This document shows, piece after piece, positions 31,941 to 40,990 of a stretch of DNA of 52,495 nucleotides. Source of the stretch: Chara braunii (Eukaryota; Streptophyta; Charophyceae; Charales; Characeae). Under the pieces are notes generated by a model, which saw only the letters and a program-made list of their open reading frames with translations, was not told the DNA's origin and did no database searches. How positions within the stretch are numbered: the first letter of the stretch is position 1; each line of letters begins with the position of its first letter. A program made the position numbers and the translations under genes. The DNA lies in NCBI GenBank assembly GCA_003427395.1, contig BFEA01000013.1:4147826-4200320 (forward strand), in the 5' to 3' direction.

Positions 31941-33037
31941 TGCAAGGAAAATGAGCAACAGCGAGATGACAATTCCAAATTACATCATCACATTGAAAGC
32001 CAGATAGTCACACCGTGTCCAGAGAGCAGCATTGCACCAATAATACACCAATGGAGGTTCGTAGTACTGAAAACCAATNATCATCACATTGAAAGCCAGA
32101 TAGTCACACCGTGTCCAGAGAGCAGCATTGCACCAATAATACACCAATGGAGGTTCGTAGTACTGAAAACCAATATCAAGGAGAGCTTTCTCTCTCCGCC
32201 AACAACACAAGAGTCCAGCTCTTCACACTCCTATTTGGCGCTCAGCGCCCAGCCTACTCCTGCACAGCTACGATCAGCCTACTAATTGACAATGCAACTG
32301 TTGACATCAGCGGCAACCCGAAGTACTTGAAGATGTCGCCCAAATGCAGACCATCGCCAATACAAGGTATGTTCCCTCACATCATCATCATCATCATCCT
32401 TCACCCTTCCCTGACTTTACACCCACGTCGTCCTTCCTTACACCCGAAGACCACTCATGCGCCTCACTGTAGTCCAAGCCCACCAGCCATGGTGGCTGGG
32501 CTATGGCGCTGCCCTCAGCAGCGCCCTTCTTCCCTGCACGACCGCACATGATGCACCTCGCCTCTCAGCGCCAGCAGCAGCCCACGAGCCTTTGCTCCTG
32601 CAGCACTGCCGATAGCATGCGAGTGTCTGAAAATGAGGCTCCGAGTGGCGAGCTCTTTCCTATATGGAAAGAGCCTGCCTGCTTCGCAGCCTGGCTGGAC
32701 TTGGCCTGGGCCCAGAAGCTTCCGGTAGGCCCCAGGATGCTGCGTGCTACTTTGCAGCTACTGGGCCTCTGTTGGTTAGGCCTCCCAAATGTCAGTGTAT
32801 GAGGCTGCGTTTCTCGTTTAGGGCCTGCTTGCTTCAGAAAGGCCCAGAAGGCCGGGGAAATGTCTTGGTTGCTCGGCCTGTGTTTCGCTCAACTAACTGG
32901 CGCGTCGCAACTGCCTGGACCCCAAATATGAAATTGACAATAAAATGCCTCTTGTGATAAGTTAGGCCCGCCTTCACTTAGGGCGGGCACCACTGCAACC
33001 GGGGCCCTTAGGCCTGCTGAGGACCCACATCCTCGCA
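31941..33037 (-). repeat. Element E 5' LTR
   Basis: Same unit as 24041-25047, including the GCTCTTTCC/GGAAAGAGC inverted repeat (32652-32674). It is about 90 bases longer because a stretch of roughly 95 bases is present on both sides of a single undetermined base at 32079. That duplication is probably an assembly join. The flank begins TAAATAAAT. Confidence 0.9.
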
Positions 33038-33345
33038 TAAATAAATAAATAAATAAATGAGGAGGTGGAGGAGAGTGAAGAGAAACTAAGTGTTGGATTT
33101 TTCAAAGTTTTCGGCAGCGTTTCGTTACCATCATGGTTTCGAAGTGTGTTGGCAAAAGATATGACTAAGTAAGATGGGAGAAAGTAGGGAGAAAAAAGAA
33201 AATTTAGGTAGTACTTCGTTACCCCCACGGTGTCAAAATGTGTGCCGAGAGCTGAAATAACTAAGTCCTAAACAAATATAGAGGTGCCGAAGGAAAAAAA
33301 TGAATTTTCAGAATAAATAAAAATAAAAATAAAATAAATCAGAAA
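33038..33345. repeat. TAAA microsatellite and 94-base spaced repeats
   Basis: TAAA units run to about 33058. Two imperfect units then start at TTCGTTACC near 33120 and 33214, each followed by a CGGTGTCAAAATGTGT-like core and an ACTAAGT motif. A related core lies at 23926, on the other side of element E, so E seems to have landed in an older repeat. Confidence 0.5.
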
Positions 33346-33760
33346 AATGAGGCCGAAGTAGGGGGATAAGATAATGCAAACTTTTAGAGAAAAGGGAAAA
33401 TTTAAATCAAAGGAAAAGACAAAATAAGAAAAAAACCAGAAAAATTTGAAGTTGGGGGTGAGGGGTAATGAAAAAGTGATGGAGAAAGAGAGAAATAGGC
33501 GAGAAAGAGAAAAAAATTGGAGTGGGAGGCGGGGGGATTGTTGAGTTGTAGTCGGGGGAGGGAAGGGGGAGAGTAGGGGTGGGAGAATGGGAGAGAAAGT
33601 GATGAGAAAAGTGGGGAGGAGTAGAAGAGATTAGTAGAAGACGGTGAGTGGGGAGGGGAAGTAGTGGTAGAGGTAGAGGAGGTGATGAAATGGTGCAAGC
33701 GAGAGAGAGAGGGGGGGTGGGAGAGTAGGTTAGTGGGGAGAGATGATACCAAGCTCTTGG
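33346..33760. repeat. Purine-rich tract
   Basis: Over 400 bases in which the plus strand is overwhelmingly A and G, in irregular GGGA/GAGA/GGTGG runs. No coding potential is credible; the minus-strand open frame is a Ser/Pro/Leu low-complexity artefact. Confidence 0.75.
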
Positions 33761-33769
33761 TTGGCCAAA

Positions 33770-34100
33770 GCAACAAGGTCACCAAGATCCCTAGGATCTT
33801 GGCCTCCAAGGTGCTGGCAGCATGCTGCTGCAGCAGAGGAAAAAAAAAAAAATTGAAATAATCAAGGGTTGGCTGACATGTTGATCATCCACCCTGATTG
33901 CACTGACGCGAAGCCCCCTAGTTAGGGGGATCTTCACTGCTGCCAAAGTGTTGCTGCAGCAATAGGAGAGATCATCATCATCATCATCATCTGGGTGGGC
34001 TGAGATCTTGATCAGCCACCTAGATCTCCTTGTACTGCAGCCCCCTAACCAGGGGGTCTTCACGGTCCTCAGCAAGCTGCCACGTGGCACTGATGATGGC
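33770..34100. repeat. Stem-loop modules in tandem
   Basis: Three hairpins: 9-base arms CCAAGATCC/GGATCTTGG with loop CTA at 33782-33802, CCCCCTA/TAGGGGG with loop GT at 33914-33929, and a CCCCCT/AGGGGG stem at 34041-34056. The last two sit in imperfect repeats 127 bases apart that share GGGT..GGCTGA..T.TTGATCA.CCAC before the stem and TCTTCAC after it. A GCTGCTGCAGCA-type motif and an ATC microsatellite lie between them. Confidence 0.6.
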
Positions 34101-34184
34101 TACGGGCACAGGCAGCAGCAGCCACGATGCCTGAGGGGGGGGCAAATAGCTCGTGTGGAACTGTTCAACATGAACGTTCCGCAC

Positions 34185-34276
34185 ACCAGAGCCGTAGACA
34201 TAGTTTGGCCAGTGTGTTACAGCACTGGCTACACATGCGCATGGCCAGCAACGGCTCGGGTTCAAACCCTGGCGAC
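34185..34276 (+). repeat. tRNA-like SINE head (candidate)
   Basis: GGGTTCAAACCC (34258-34269) is a perfect pol III B box. About 45 bases upstream TGGCCAGTGTGTTACAGCACTGG resembles an A box with D-arm. A T-arm can be drawn, but no acceptor stem pairs, so this is not a functional tRNA gene. It may be the 5' head of a tRNA-derived SINE inside the leader of the old family A element. Confidence 0.4.
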
Positions 34277-34519
34277 AGCATGCATCCCGGATATTGGGAG
34301 CGGGGTAGGGCGGGTCAGCGGGTCAGCGTGGGCACGTGGCGCATGCGGCGGCCTGATGGCACTGTCTCTTTTCGTGCCACCTGTCGCAACCCTGCCGCGG
34401 CACTTTTTCCCGCAGATCTGCAGTGAAAACAGCCAAAAACGGGCCAAAATCCTGCTGTCAGGATTACACCGCTTTTGCACACTGACGGGCTGTGGTGGGT
34501 GGGAGCGGGGAGCGTTCCC

Positions 34520-34531
34520 GCTCTGATACCA
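34520..34531 (-). promoter_or_regulatory. Family A primer-binding site (tRNA-Met)
   Basis: The minus strand reads TGGTATCAGAGC one base after the LTR end CTGACACA. This is the exact plant initiator tRNA-Met primer-binding site. It shows that the adjoining LTR is a 5' LTR and that the interior lies toward lower coordinates. Confidence 0.9.
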
Positions 34532-34532
34532 G

Positions 34533-34821
34533 TGTGTCAGACCCTCCGGGATGGCGGTCCATCAGGGTGAGGATGAAGGGTTGACGGAGGAAGAGATGGA
34601 GATGCAGCTGGAAGGGACAGCCCAGCTCTGACGCGGACTCAACACGCAGGTACTCCAAAATAACAGACAACAGCTGGGGTATACCCCCAGCGGACTGACT
34701 GGACTGGACTGGAACAGCACACGGCCTGTGGCGTCAGGCCACGGCCTGGTCCCACAGGCGGAACAGGCAAAAAGCCTGATATGCCCTGGCTGCAGGCCAG
34801 GGCAGATAGAGGCTCGCTGCA
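34533..34821 (-). repeat. Family A 5' LTR, probable partner of A1
   Basis: 289 bases from TGCAGCGAGCC to CTGACACA on the minus strand. It differs from the A1 LTR at about one base in ten, with three indels. Two segments missing here are present in A1 and A2, and one missing in A1 is present here, as expected for independent losses. The outer flank is CCAAT (34822-34826), identical to the flank outside the A1 LTR. Confidence 0.8.
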
Positions 34822-35060
34822 CCAATTCTCCATTTGCCTGTCCAAAAGTATACCCCTTGCAACGACCATTGACCCGAATACGATCATGCCCTTTGTCCAT
34901 TAAAAAAAATATAAGATCCAATCTACAGCCTTTTTAATAGAATCGTGAGGTAGTTTGGGAAACGTATCCTTTATATCATGTGACGCTCCTTTGATTGCAG
35001 GTATTTGAAATTTCGGAACAGAAGAGTTGATCTTTGAGACATTGTCCTTATTCTAAGACG
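34822..35060 (-). pseudogene. Reverse transcriptase remnant, N-terminal part (probably Penelope-like)
   Basis: Minus strand: VPKFQIPAIKGASHDIKDTF followed by PKLPHDSIKKAVDW. This fits RT motif A of Penelope-like and related enzymes, with the catalytic Asp in HDIKD followed by LPH. A slip in an A/T run at 34898-34910 shifts the frame, which then gives GHDRIRVNGRCKGYTFGQAN and runs into CCAAT. Joined across the 31 kb block, the frame continues into the segment ending at 3850, which carries the next RT motifs. Sequence upstream of 35060 is too decayed to assign. Confidence 0.6.
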
Positions 35061-35545
35061 TAGTCCTCATAGGAAAGTGGGACAAAAGGGTAAGTTTCCG
35101 AAGAAGAGGAGTGTTAATTGATTTACCAATGATAATTGAATGATTCTATCCGAAACATTTGCCGGTCCGGAAAAGGAGGCGCAGATGGGCCGCCATCGTT
35201 GTGTATCCTGTGTTTGGGAATGCAATAGAATTTGCCGAGTGCCATTGCTTTCGATTGACACAAGAAAGCTCATTGCAAAACATGATGGTATCATTATGAT
35301 TTTGATTATTATATTATATTTTGCTAATTTCTGTTTTTAACAGGGAACCATTGATGTCGCTGGAAGGTCTGAAAAGCGGCCGGAGACAATCCGTGCGCAC
35401 TTTGGCTTTGACAAATAATGACCCATCTGGTCCATCTAAAGTGGAGGAAATTTCAGGTCAGCTAGTGTGGCAAGCGAGCCACAAAGGTTCCCTTGACAAA
35501 GAGTATAATACTCTATTACTTCAAAAAATTCTCCTCAGTTTGGAT
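35061..35545. other. Unassigned stretch upstream of the RT remnant
   Basis: No secure gene. An A/T-rich piece ending TTTTTAACAG (35343) looks like an intron 3' end on the plus strand, but the flanking frames match nothing. On the minus strand the stretch may hold the decayed N-terminus of the RT gene. Confidence 0.4.
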
Positions 35546-35705
35546 TATTATTTTTTTTTTTTATTTTTTTTTTTTTGTTGGAACCCCCGCCGGTAGTGCT
35601 AGCGGTGCTGATAAGAGCATACACCCCTAGCACCCTGGGAGGGGCTCCATCTATTGGTGGGGAGCGTCACCTGCTGCAAAACAGGTTCAGCGTCCCATAT
35701 ACAGA
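35546..35705 (-). repeat. SINE-like retroposon with A-rich tail
   Basis: Minus strand: GGGACGCTGAACCTG, then GGTGACGCTCCCCACC, a GC-rich hairpin-forming stretch with GGTGCTAGGGGTG and CACCGCTAGCAC, then an A-rich tail of about 30 bases (35549-35576). It shares its 5' motifs with 1519-1605. The GCTAGCACT/AGTGCTAGC part can fold back on itself. Confidence 0.5.
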
Positions 35706-36244
35706 ATGAATCAGGAAGATAACAAAACAGCTGAGGAAAAACTGCCAGCGTTGGTTGCTCTGGCATCCAGAGAATCCAGAGGATTAGCTGTGCAGGATAT
35801 TGAGGAAAGGAGGGGGGAAACTCTCCTGCTGAAGATGATCACAAAATATACCATCGGAGGCTCGGGGCCGGGGCCGCACGGGGTCCCTGGGGGGAACCAG
35901 TTAACCCTTCCTTCCCCGGCCCGCCCCTGTCTACCCCTATACTCCTTTACTGGGAAACGGGCCCAGTGTCCCCTCTGTGGACATAAAACCTGAGGAACAG
36001 CACAGTGAAAAAAAACTTCCTTTCTCTATCCTCCTGGGAAGCGGGCCCAGTGTCCCTTACCCCGGAGTTACCACATGCCCAGTTGGCATCACCTGCTGAA
36101 AACCATGAAATGCATTCTCCCTTACTTATCAAGCGAGGTTCAGTTGGGCTCAGTTGCTCTTCAGTGCTTTTCAGTGATCTTCTTGCAGGAATTCGACCAT
36201 CGATAAAGGATGTGGGGAAAGGGATCTGAGAAATTCGACGGGGG
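35706..36244. other. Non-coding stretch with partial SINE-like cores
   Basis: CGGGCCCAGTGTCCC occurs at 35956-35970 and 36042-36056 with similar flanks (CTGGGAA before each). These are related to the core at 1577. No gene is recognised; a 95-codon plus frame at 35706-35993 has no known relative. Confidence 0.4.
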
Positions 36245-36871
36245 TCACAGGGGGATACCGGGGTCCACCACTGTCCAGTCATGAAAGATCAGCCTATAGT
36301 CTCTGGCAAAATCTTCTCTTGACGGGTGGTCCCTGGCCGGGGCCTCCCAAATTACATCTTTTGTCCAAGACACTTCTGCCATCCACCCCCCCCGCCTACT
36401 ACCTAACCAGTTGTCACAGAACCGAGCAATGGTGGCCTCCAGGTCCTTTTTTGTATGAAACATGTCCAACTTTTCCTTGACTGCCTGCCATTGGTTACTG
36501 ATCTCTTTTATTTTTTTTGTCTTTCTTTTCCTTTTTTTAAAAAGGGGCGACAGCCTTAACTTGTCATCATTGAACTTATCGGTTTCAAACTCAGATTTGT
36601 TTGTCAGCAGTTCATGTGCGAACTCGCCAGCTAGATGCATCTTTAAGCAAAGTAAGAAGCACGAGCAAGAGCGGTCAGTAGAGACTCCATAGCTGGCCAG
36701 AGAGCAGGCAAAGTAGGGGTGAGACGTAAGGTACACCAGGGAAGGAAGCCTAGGAGATCCCCCAAATCCGGTGGTAGTTATACTCGAACCTTGCGGCACA
36801 CAACGAGGAATATGTCTAAGTATTGAGGGCAATCCTTCATACTGGGGGGCACAACGTCCTATTTGCGTCAT
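36245..36871 (-). CDS. Hypothetical protein of 208 residues
   Basis: I do not recognise this protein. After a poorly conserved-looking start it contains MHLAGEFAHELLTNKSEF, a Lys-rich stretch KKRKRKTKKIKEISNQW, then KDLEATIARFCDNWLGSRRG, EVSWTKDVIWEAPARDHPSR and FARDYRLIFHDWTVVDP. Its composition is more protein-like than most frames here, and it matches none of the gypsy or LINE families in the window. It lies on the same strand as the split reverse transcriptase and 1.2 kb upstream. It could be an N-terminal exon of that gene or an unrelated fragment. The true start is unknown. Confidence 0.35.
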   Translation of the reverse strand: MTQIGRCAPQYEGLPSILRHIPRCVPQGSSITTTGFGGSPRLPSLVYLTSHPYFACSLASYGVSTDRSCSCFLLCLKMHLAGEFAHELLTNKSEFETDKFNDDKLRLSPLFKKRKRKTKKIKEISNQWQAVKEKLDMFHTKKDLEATIARFCDNWLGSRRGGWMAEVSWTKDVIWEAPARDHPSREDFARDYRLIFHDWTVVDPGIPL

Positions 36872-36879
36872 TAAAGAAT

Positions 36880-37189
36880 TCCTGGGGTATTTGCTGGTTG
36901 ACCTTAAACTGCTGGTTGCCCACCAGTTGCTAGGAGAGCTTTATTGACAAAAGTGGGAAGGGAATTAGACTGTTAGACCCTAATTTAGGTTAAGGCTAGT
37001 GTAAGTGGCGAGGACCGTTAAGTATTGCGGTGTAGGTCTAAGTGGTGAGGTGGCGGAGTCAACTTACGTGTGCTGACTCTCGTCATGGACGACTAACCCA
37101 TGTTCGGTTTCTTGGCCCTGTCTGTGATATGGGGGCCCCTACTCCGCTTCTTCTTCCCTCTTAGGTTCTTTCGGACCGCTAGGATGTGC
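36880..37189 (+). other. Leader before element D gag
   Basis: Non-coding. AGTCAACTTACGTG near 37060 is vaguely similar to the leader of the family B gag (AGTCAACTTGG). No LTR or primer-binding site is recognised, so element D lacks its 5' end. Confidence 0.4.
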
Positions 37190-37800
37190 ACCATGGCTAC
37201 ATCCGAAAGAACAACTCAGCCTTAAACCATTGAACAACAGGCTGAGATCGTCAGGAGGCTGGAGGAGGAGAGCAGGGAGGAGGAAAAAAAGAAGAAGAAG
37301 GCGGAGGAATTAAGAAAGAAAATGAAGGAAGAAAAAAGAAAGAAAGAGGAAGAGATGAACAGCTGGAGGAGGAGATGAAGAATAAGATGGAAGAAGAAGC
37401 AAAGGTCAGTGACGAAGAGGAAGTAGAAAAGGAGAAAAAGGAGGCTGAGGTAGAGGAGGTCGAGGAAGATGTGGAGGCAGAGGACGTGGCACCCAAGGGA
37501 GTAGTAGTGAAGGTAGCTATTGCACGGGAGGTAGGGCTAACGGTTCCCCGCAAAGTGGACGCGGTTCTCCCTCCACAAGTGGAAGAGGTAGAGGGTGTAG
37601 ACCATGGCCAACATATCCAGGAATTGTTGAAGGTGAACCTTGGAAGGAAATGGGCATTGAACACTCAGTGTGGAAACAACGACTTAACGCCAACCAGTGT
37701 TTGAAGTGTTGTGACCCCAACTACATTGTCTGTTTTTGCCCTAACTACTGCTACCCGAAAGTGAACAGCAAGTAGGAGTCACAATTGGTCCTGGGCCTTC
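37190..37800 (+). pseudogene. Element D gag
   Basis: It starts at ATG 37193 (MATSERTTQP), meets a stop at 37223, then reads TIEQQAEIVRRLEEESREEE into a long Lys/Glu coiled-coil (to about 37490) with a frame change near 37355. The same charged N-terminus is found in the family B gag. The capsid part seen in B is largely absent. CCDPNYIVCFCPNYC near 37700-37755 may be the cysteine-rich nucleocapsid remnant. Confidence 0.65.
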
Positions 37801-37816
37801 GGACACATATAGACAG

Positions 37817-38330
37817 ATGGAAGCGCGCGGTGAGCAGGCACCCTTCTCTCTAAAGGCCCCCATGGCAGAGACTCATGTAGGCCCCCACCCAATTAGCTGT
37901 CTAGAGACCGCTTGTGCTAGGGTCTCTCTGGGTGGTTCCCTCGCTGACATCGGTGATGAGCTGATCACTCGTCGCCAAGCTTGGGCTGAAATGAAGAAGC
38001 GGAGCAAAGGGCAGCTAATAATAGCCGATGTAGAGATTAGTAGAGGGCGAATAGGCGCGTTAGTTGATAGTGGATCCACATGTAGCTTCATTAGCCAAAG
38101 AGGGTTGCAGAACATGCACCTCGACATGAAGGTGAGGAAGTTAGACGAGTCGGTAGTTAGTAAACTAGCCGACAATCGAGAGATGGTTGTAAGTGAATAC
38201 GTCAAGGGGGTAAGGGAACACTTCCGCTTGGAGGGGGGGCAAAGGTGGAGAAAGTTTTGCATTCCCTGACCCTCTTAGTGAAAGATAGCCTCCCCTTCGA
38301 CTTAATTCTAGGGATGGATTAGGGAGAGGC
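37817..38330 (+). pseudogene. Element D aspartic protease
   Basis: A 150-codon frame with RIGALVDSGSTCSFISQRGL, which carries an intact DSG active site (about 38062-38070). SVVSKLADNREMVVSEYVKG follows. A frame change near 38240 leads to SLPFDLILGMD, where a stop at 38320 replaces the usual Trp. It would cleave the polyprotein and is broken only at its C-terminal end. Confidence 0.8.
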
Positions 38331-38745
38331 CGCGAAGGCCGATGCGAAGATGGGCAAGCAAGAGTGTTGGTTGCCTAGCCCCGGAGGTGGCAAAAGAAAA
38401 TGCGGTTGTTTCATGAGTTTGGAGTAGAGTTCAATTTGTCCCTTTGCTGTATGAGTGCCCCTGTGTTCGCCAAACACGTTTGGTTGGCCAAGTCTTCGAA
38501 GCGTATGTTAGAATGGTTAGTGAGAGAAAAAGGGAGGAGGGAACACCACCACCCGCGGTCGAGAGATTGTTGAAAGAGTTCGCTGATGAGGGATAGGCCT
38601 CAATAGGCGTAGTGGAGAGAGAGATCAAGCACCGGATAGAGATCGAACCCGACAGCAAGGCGCCCAAGGGGCCCATCTATCAAATGTCTCCCAAGGAACC
38701 CGATGAGTTGTGCACGCAGCTTGATGAACTAATAGAGAAGGGGTA
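38331..38745 (+). pseudogene. Element D protease-RT linker
   Basis: A degenerate linker with EHRIEIEPDSKAPKGPIYQM-like sequence (IEPDSKAPKGPIYQMSPKE), the typical approach to gypsy RT. LDELIEKG, a stop at 38743-38745 and [12 protein letters not shown] follow. Confidence 0.7.
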
Positions 38746-39650
38746 GATTAAGCCCAACTCATCGTCGTATGACGCACCGGTCCGATTCGTGCCTAAGAAG
38801 GAAGGCGAACTGCATATGTGTATTGATTATAGGGGACTCAACACAATGACCATTAAGAATGTTGAATCGTTGCCTAGGATAGACGACATGTTGGATAGGG
38901 TGCAGGGCTGCAGATATTTTTCCAAGATTAACTTGAAATCGGGCTACCATCAGTTAGAAGTTCAGCCTGGAGATCAGCACAAGATCGCTTTTAGAACTCG
39001 CTATGGCCACTACGAGTTTGTGGTCATGCTGTTCGGTCACACAAATGCCCCAGATAAATGACCTCTTTCATGAGTGTTTAGATAAATTCGTAGTCATCTA
39101 TTTAGATGATATTTTGATTTTTAGTAAGACTTCAAAAGAGCACCAACAACATTTGTGTTTGATCTTAGGCAAGTTGCGCACTGCGAAATTCAACCTGAAC
39201 CCGAAGAAATGAGAATGGGCAAAGCGTTAAGTGCTATACGTAGGCCATATGTGATGGAGATGGTGTTCGACAGGAAAATACAAAAATAGCATCAATCAGG
39301 GATCGGCCAACACTGCGCACGTTGACCGACTTGCGGTGTTCCCTGGGCTTAGTCAATCACTACAGGAAGTTTGTGCGAAACTTCACCTCGATAGTTGTGC
39401 CACTGTGTAAACTGTCGGAATTGGGACAAAGACTGCATCTCGGCCTTCAAGAAATTGAAGAAGTCGCTAATTGAATACCTGGTCCTAAAGATCGTAGACC
39501 CATCACTTCCATTTATAGTCACCACTGGCGCGGGCCAATACGGAAGTGGCGCTGTACTTCAGCAAGATGATGGAAAGGGATATAGACCGACAGAGTTCAT
39601 GTCGTGTAGATTACCTAGTGAGAAGGTCGCTGCCTCGATGTATCAGTGAC
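38746..39650 (+). pseudogene. Element D reverse transcriptase
   Basis: [20 protein letters not shown] and [20 protein letters not shown] lead to [15 protein letters not shown]. The Asp of motif A, usually KIDL, reads Asn here. After [12 protein letters not shown] about 13-14 bases present in C are missing, and the frame shifts into [20 protein letters not shown] with an intact YLDD. A stop at 39210 and further slips follow before FRSLGLVNHYRKFV-type sequence. AFKKLKKSLIEYLVLKIVDP closes the domain. The motif A change would inactivate it. Confidence 0.85.
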
Positions 39651-40010
39651 AGTTATTTGCTCTAAGAGAGGCTTTGAGCCGTTGGCGGCATTACCTCCTA
39701 GGAAGGCACTTTAAAGTCTGATCACGAGACCCTACGCTGGTTGAAAACCCAGGCCCAAATGACACCTAAGTTGACTACGTGGGCTGGGGAGATAGACCAA
39801 TTTTGCTTTGAGTTGAAACCAGTCAAAGGCAAATACAATGTCGTCGTTCATGTGCTGAGTTACACGCAGACTTTTTTGGTGCTACAGTGACTTACCTAGA
39901 TGCAAGTACTAAACTGCAGCAACATATCAAAGTTGCGTACACTAACGATCCCGTTTACAGTGAGCCAATTAAGAGGGTATAAACTGACCACATGAAGTCC
40001 TAGACTACAG
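39500..40010 (+). pseudogene. Element D RNase H
   Basis: SLPFIVTTGAGQYGSGAVLQ shows Gly for the first catalytic Asp (TTDA expected). MSCRLPSEKVAASMYQ and a stop precede LFALREALSRWRHYLLGRHF, then SDHETLRWLKTQAQ in a shifted frame, and VHVLS for the usual ADALS. Sequence up to the integrase is heavily broken. Confidence 0.75.
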
Positions 40011-40990
40011 AATGACTGGCAGACTGCTGTTCGAAACGACTGACAGGTTTGACATGCTCTGTGTCTCGAATTACGAGACTGTCAAAAGTCTAATGTTAGG
40101 GGAATGCCACGACACTGAGGGCATTTCGGTTGGTGGAAGACCTAATATGCTAATCTCCTCCAGCGGCATGAAGCATGATTGCATCGGCCACACTCAGGGT
40201 TGCCAAGTATGCTAGCGGAACAAGAGTTCCACGAAGGCCCCCCTTGGATTGTTGAGACCGCTACCTGTCCCATTCAGTCCTGGTGACTCCGTGTCCATTA
40301 ACTTTATCGATACGGAAGTCAAAAGCAGAAACGAGAAGAGTCGAGTAATGGTGGTAGTAGATAGATTTAGTAAATTTGTTGTTTTTATTCCGCTGCCCGT
40401 TGAGGCGAAGACCGATTTAGTGATCCGCGAGTTCTTTAATAATTGGGTCAAGGATTACGGCCACTCACTGATGATAGCTAGTGACCGTGATAGTAGGTTC
40501 ACCAGCGAGCACTGGCAACAACTAATGAAAGTTTATGGATCAAAATTGACGATGTCATCTGGTAGACACCCGGAAACTAATGGCCAGATGGAGCAAACGA
40601 TAAGTTGCTCCAGCAAGTGCTTCCCATGTATATTAGACCCGACCAGATTGATTGGGACCAACATCTTCCCAAAGTGCAGTCTGCTAACAATTTGGTGCAC
40701 ATGTCTACTGCACGTACCCCGAATGAACTGCACAAGGGTTGGCAGCCCCGACATCCGATTGAATGCCTGAATCCATATCAGATTCAGAGACTCCCGCTCG
40801 ATACAAGGGAATTTGCTACCCGGTACGAGAAAAACTTGGAGCAGGTGAAAACGAACATCCTTCAGGCCCATAATCAGATGGTAGATAAATCCAACAAGCA
40901 CCAGCGACCTTTGCAATTCGCTGTAGGTGATTTGGTCTGGGTAAACGTTCCAGAAGAAGAGATTTGGCAGAAACTACTACCTGCTTATAG
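40010..40990 (+). pseudogene. Element D integrase
   Basis: LMLGECHDTEGI and HTQGCQVC are remnants of the zinc-binding part. The core is open for 173 codons. The first catalytic Asp is replaced (SVSINFIDTEV, Asn codon at 40300-40302). The second is present in IASDRDSRFTSEHWQQL, and the Glu is present in HPETNGQMEQT. The frame changes near 40600 into LPMYIRPDQIDWDQHLPKVQ. Element C has a 123-base insertion where this copy is continuous. Confidence 0.85.

Larger units (their letters stand above)
24041..33037 (-). mobile_element. Ty3/gypsy element E, full length
   Basis: A 9.0 kb minus-strand element with two LTRs of about 1 kb, a primer-binding site, a polypurine tract, gag and pol in the normal order. 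The LTRs differ at about 40 positions in 1 kb by my count, so it is younger than the family A insertion around it. TAAA lies just outside both ends (24037-24040 and 33038-33041) and may be the target-site duplication, but the DNA there is TAAA-rich. It cannot move on its own: it has several stops and frameshifts, an altered protease site and no integrase Glu. Confidence 0.93.

Noticed and set aside
32041-32175. Genuine tandem duplication in the element E 5' LTR
   Set aside because: The repeat meets exactly at a single undetermined base and is absent from the 3' LTR, which fits an assembly join better.
33402-33809. 135-codon minus-strand open frame
   Set aside because: It is a Ser/Pro/Leu-rich translation of the purine-rich tract.
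34201-34276. tRNA gene
   Set aside because: A T-arm and B box are present, but the acceptor arms do not pair and no anticodon arm is convincing. Kept only as a SINE-head candidate.
35287-35410. Possible spliced host exon on the plus strand (intron-like end TTTTTAACAG at 35343)
   Set aside because: Removing a 57-base intron gives a frame with about 24 further codons, but neither side matches a known family, and the intron would be very short.
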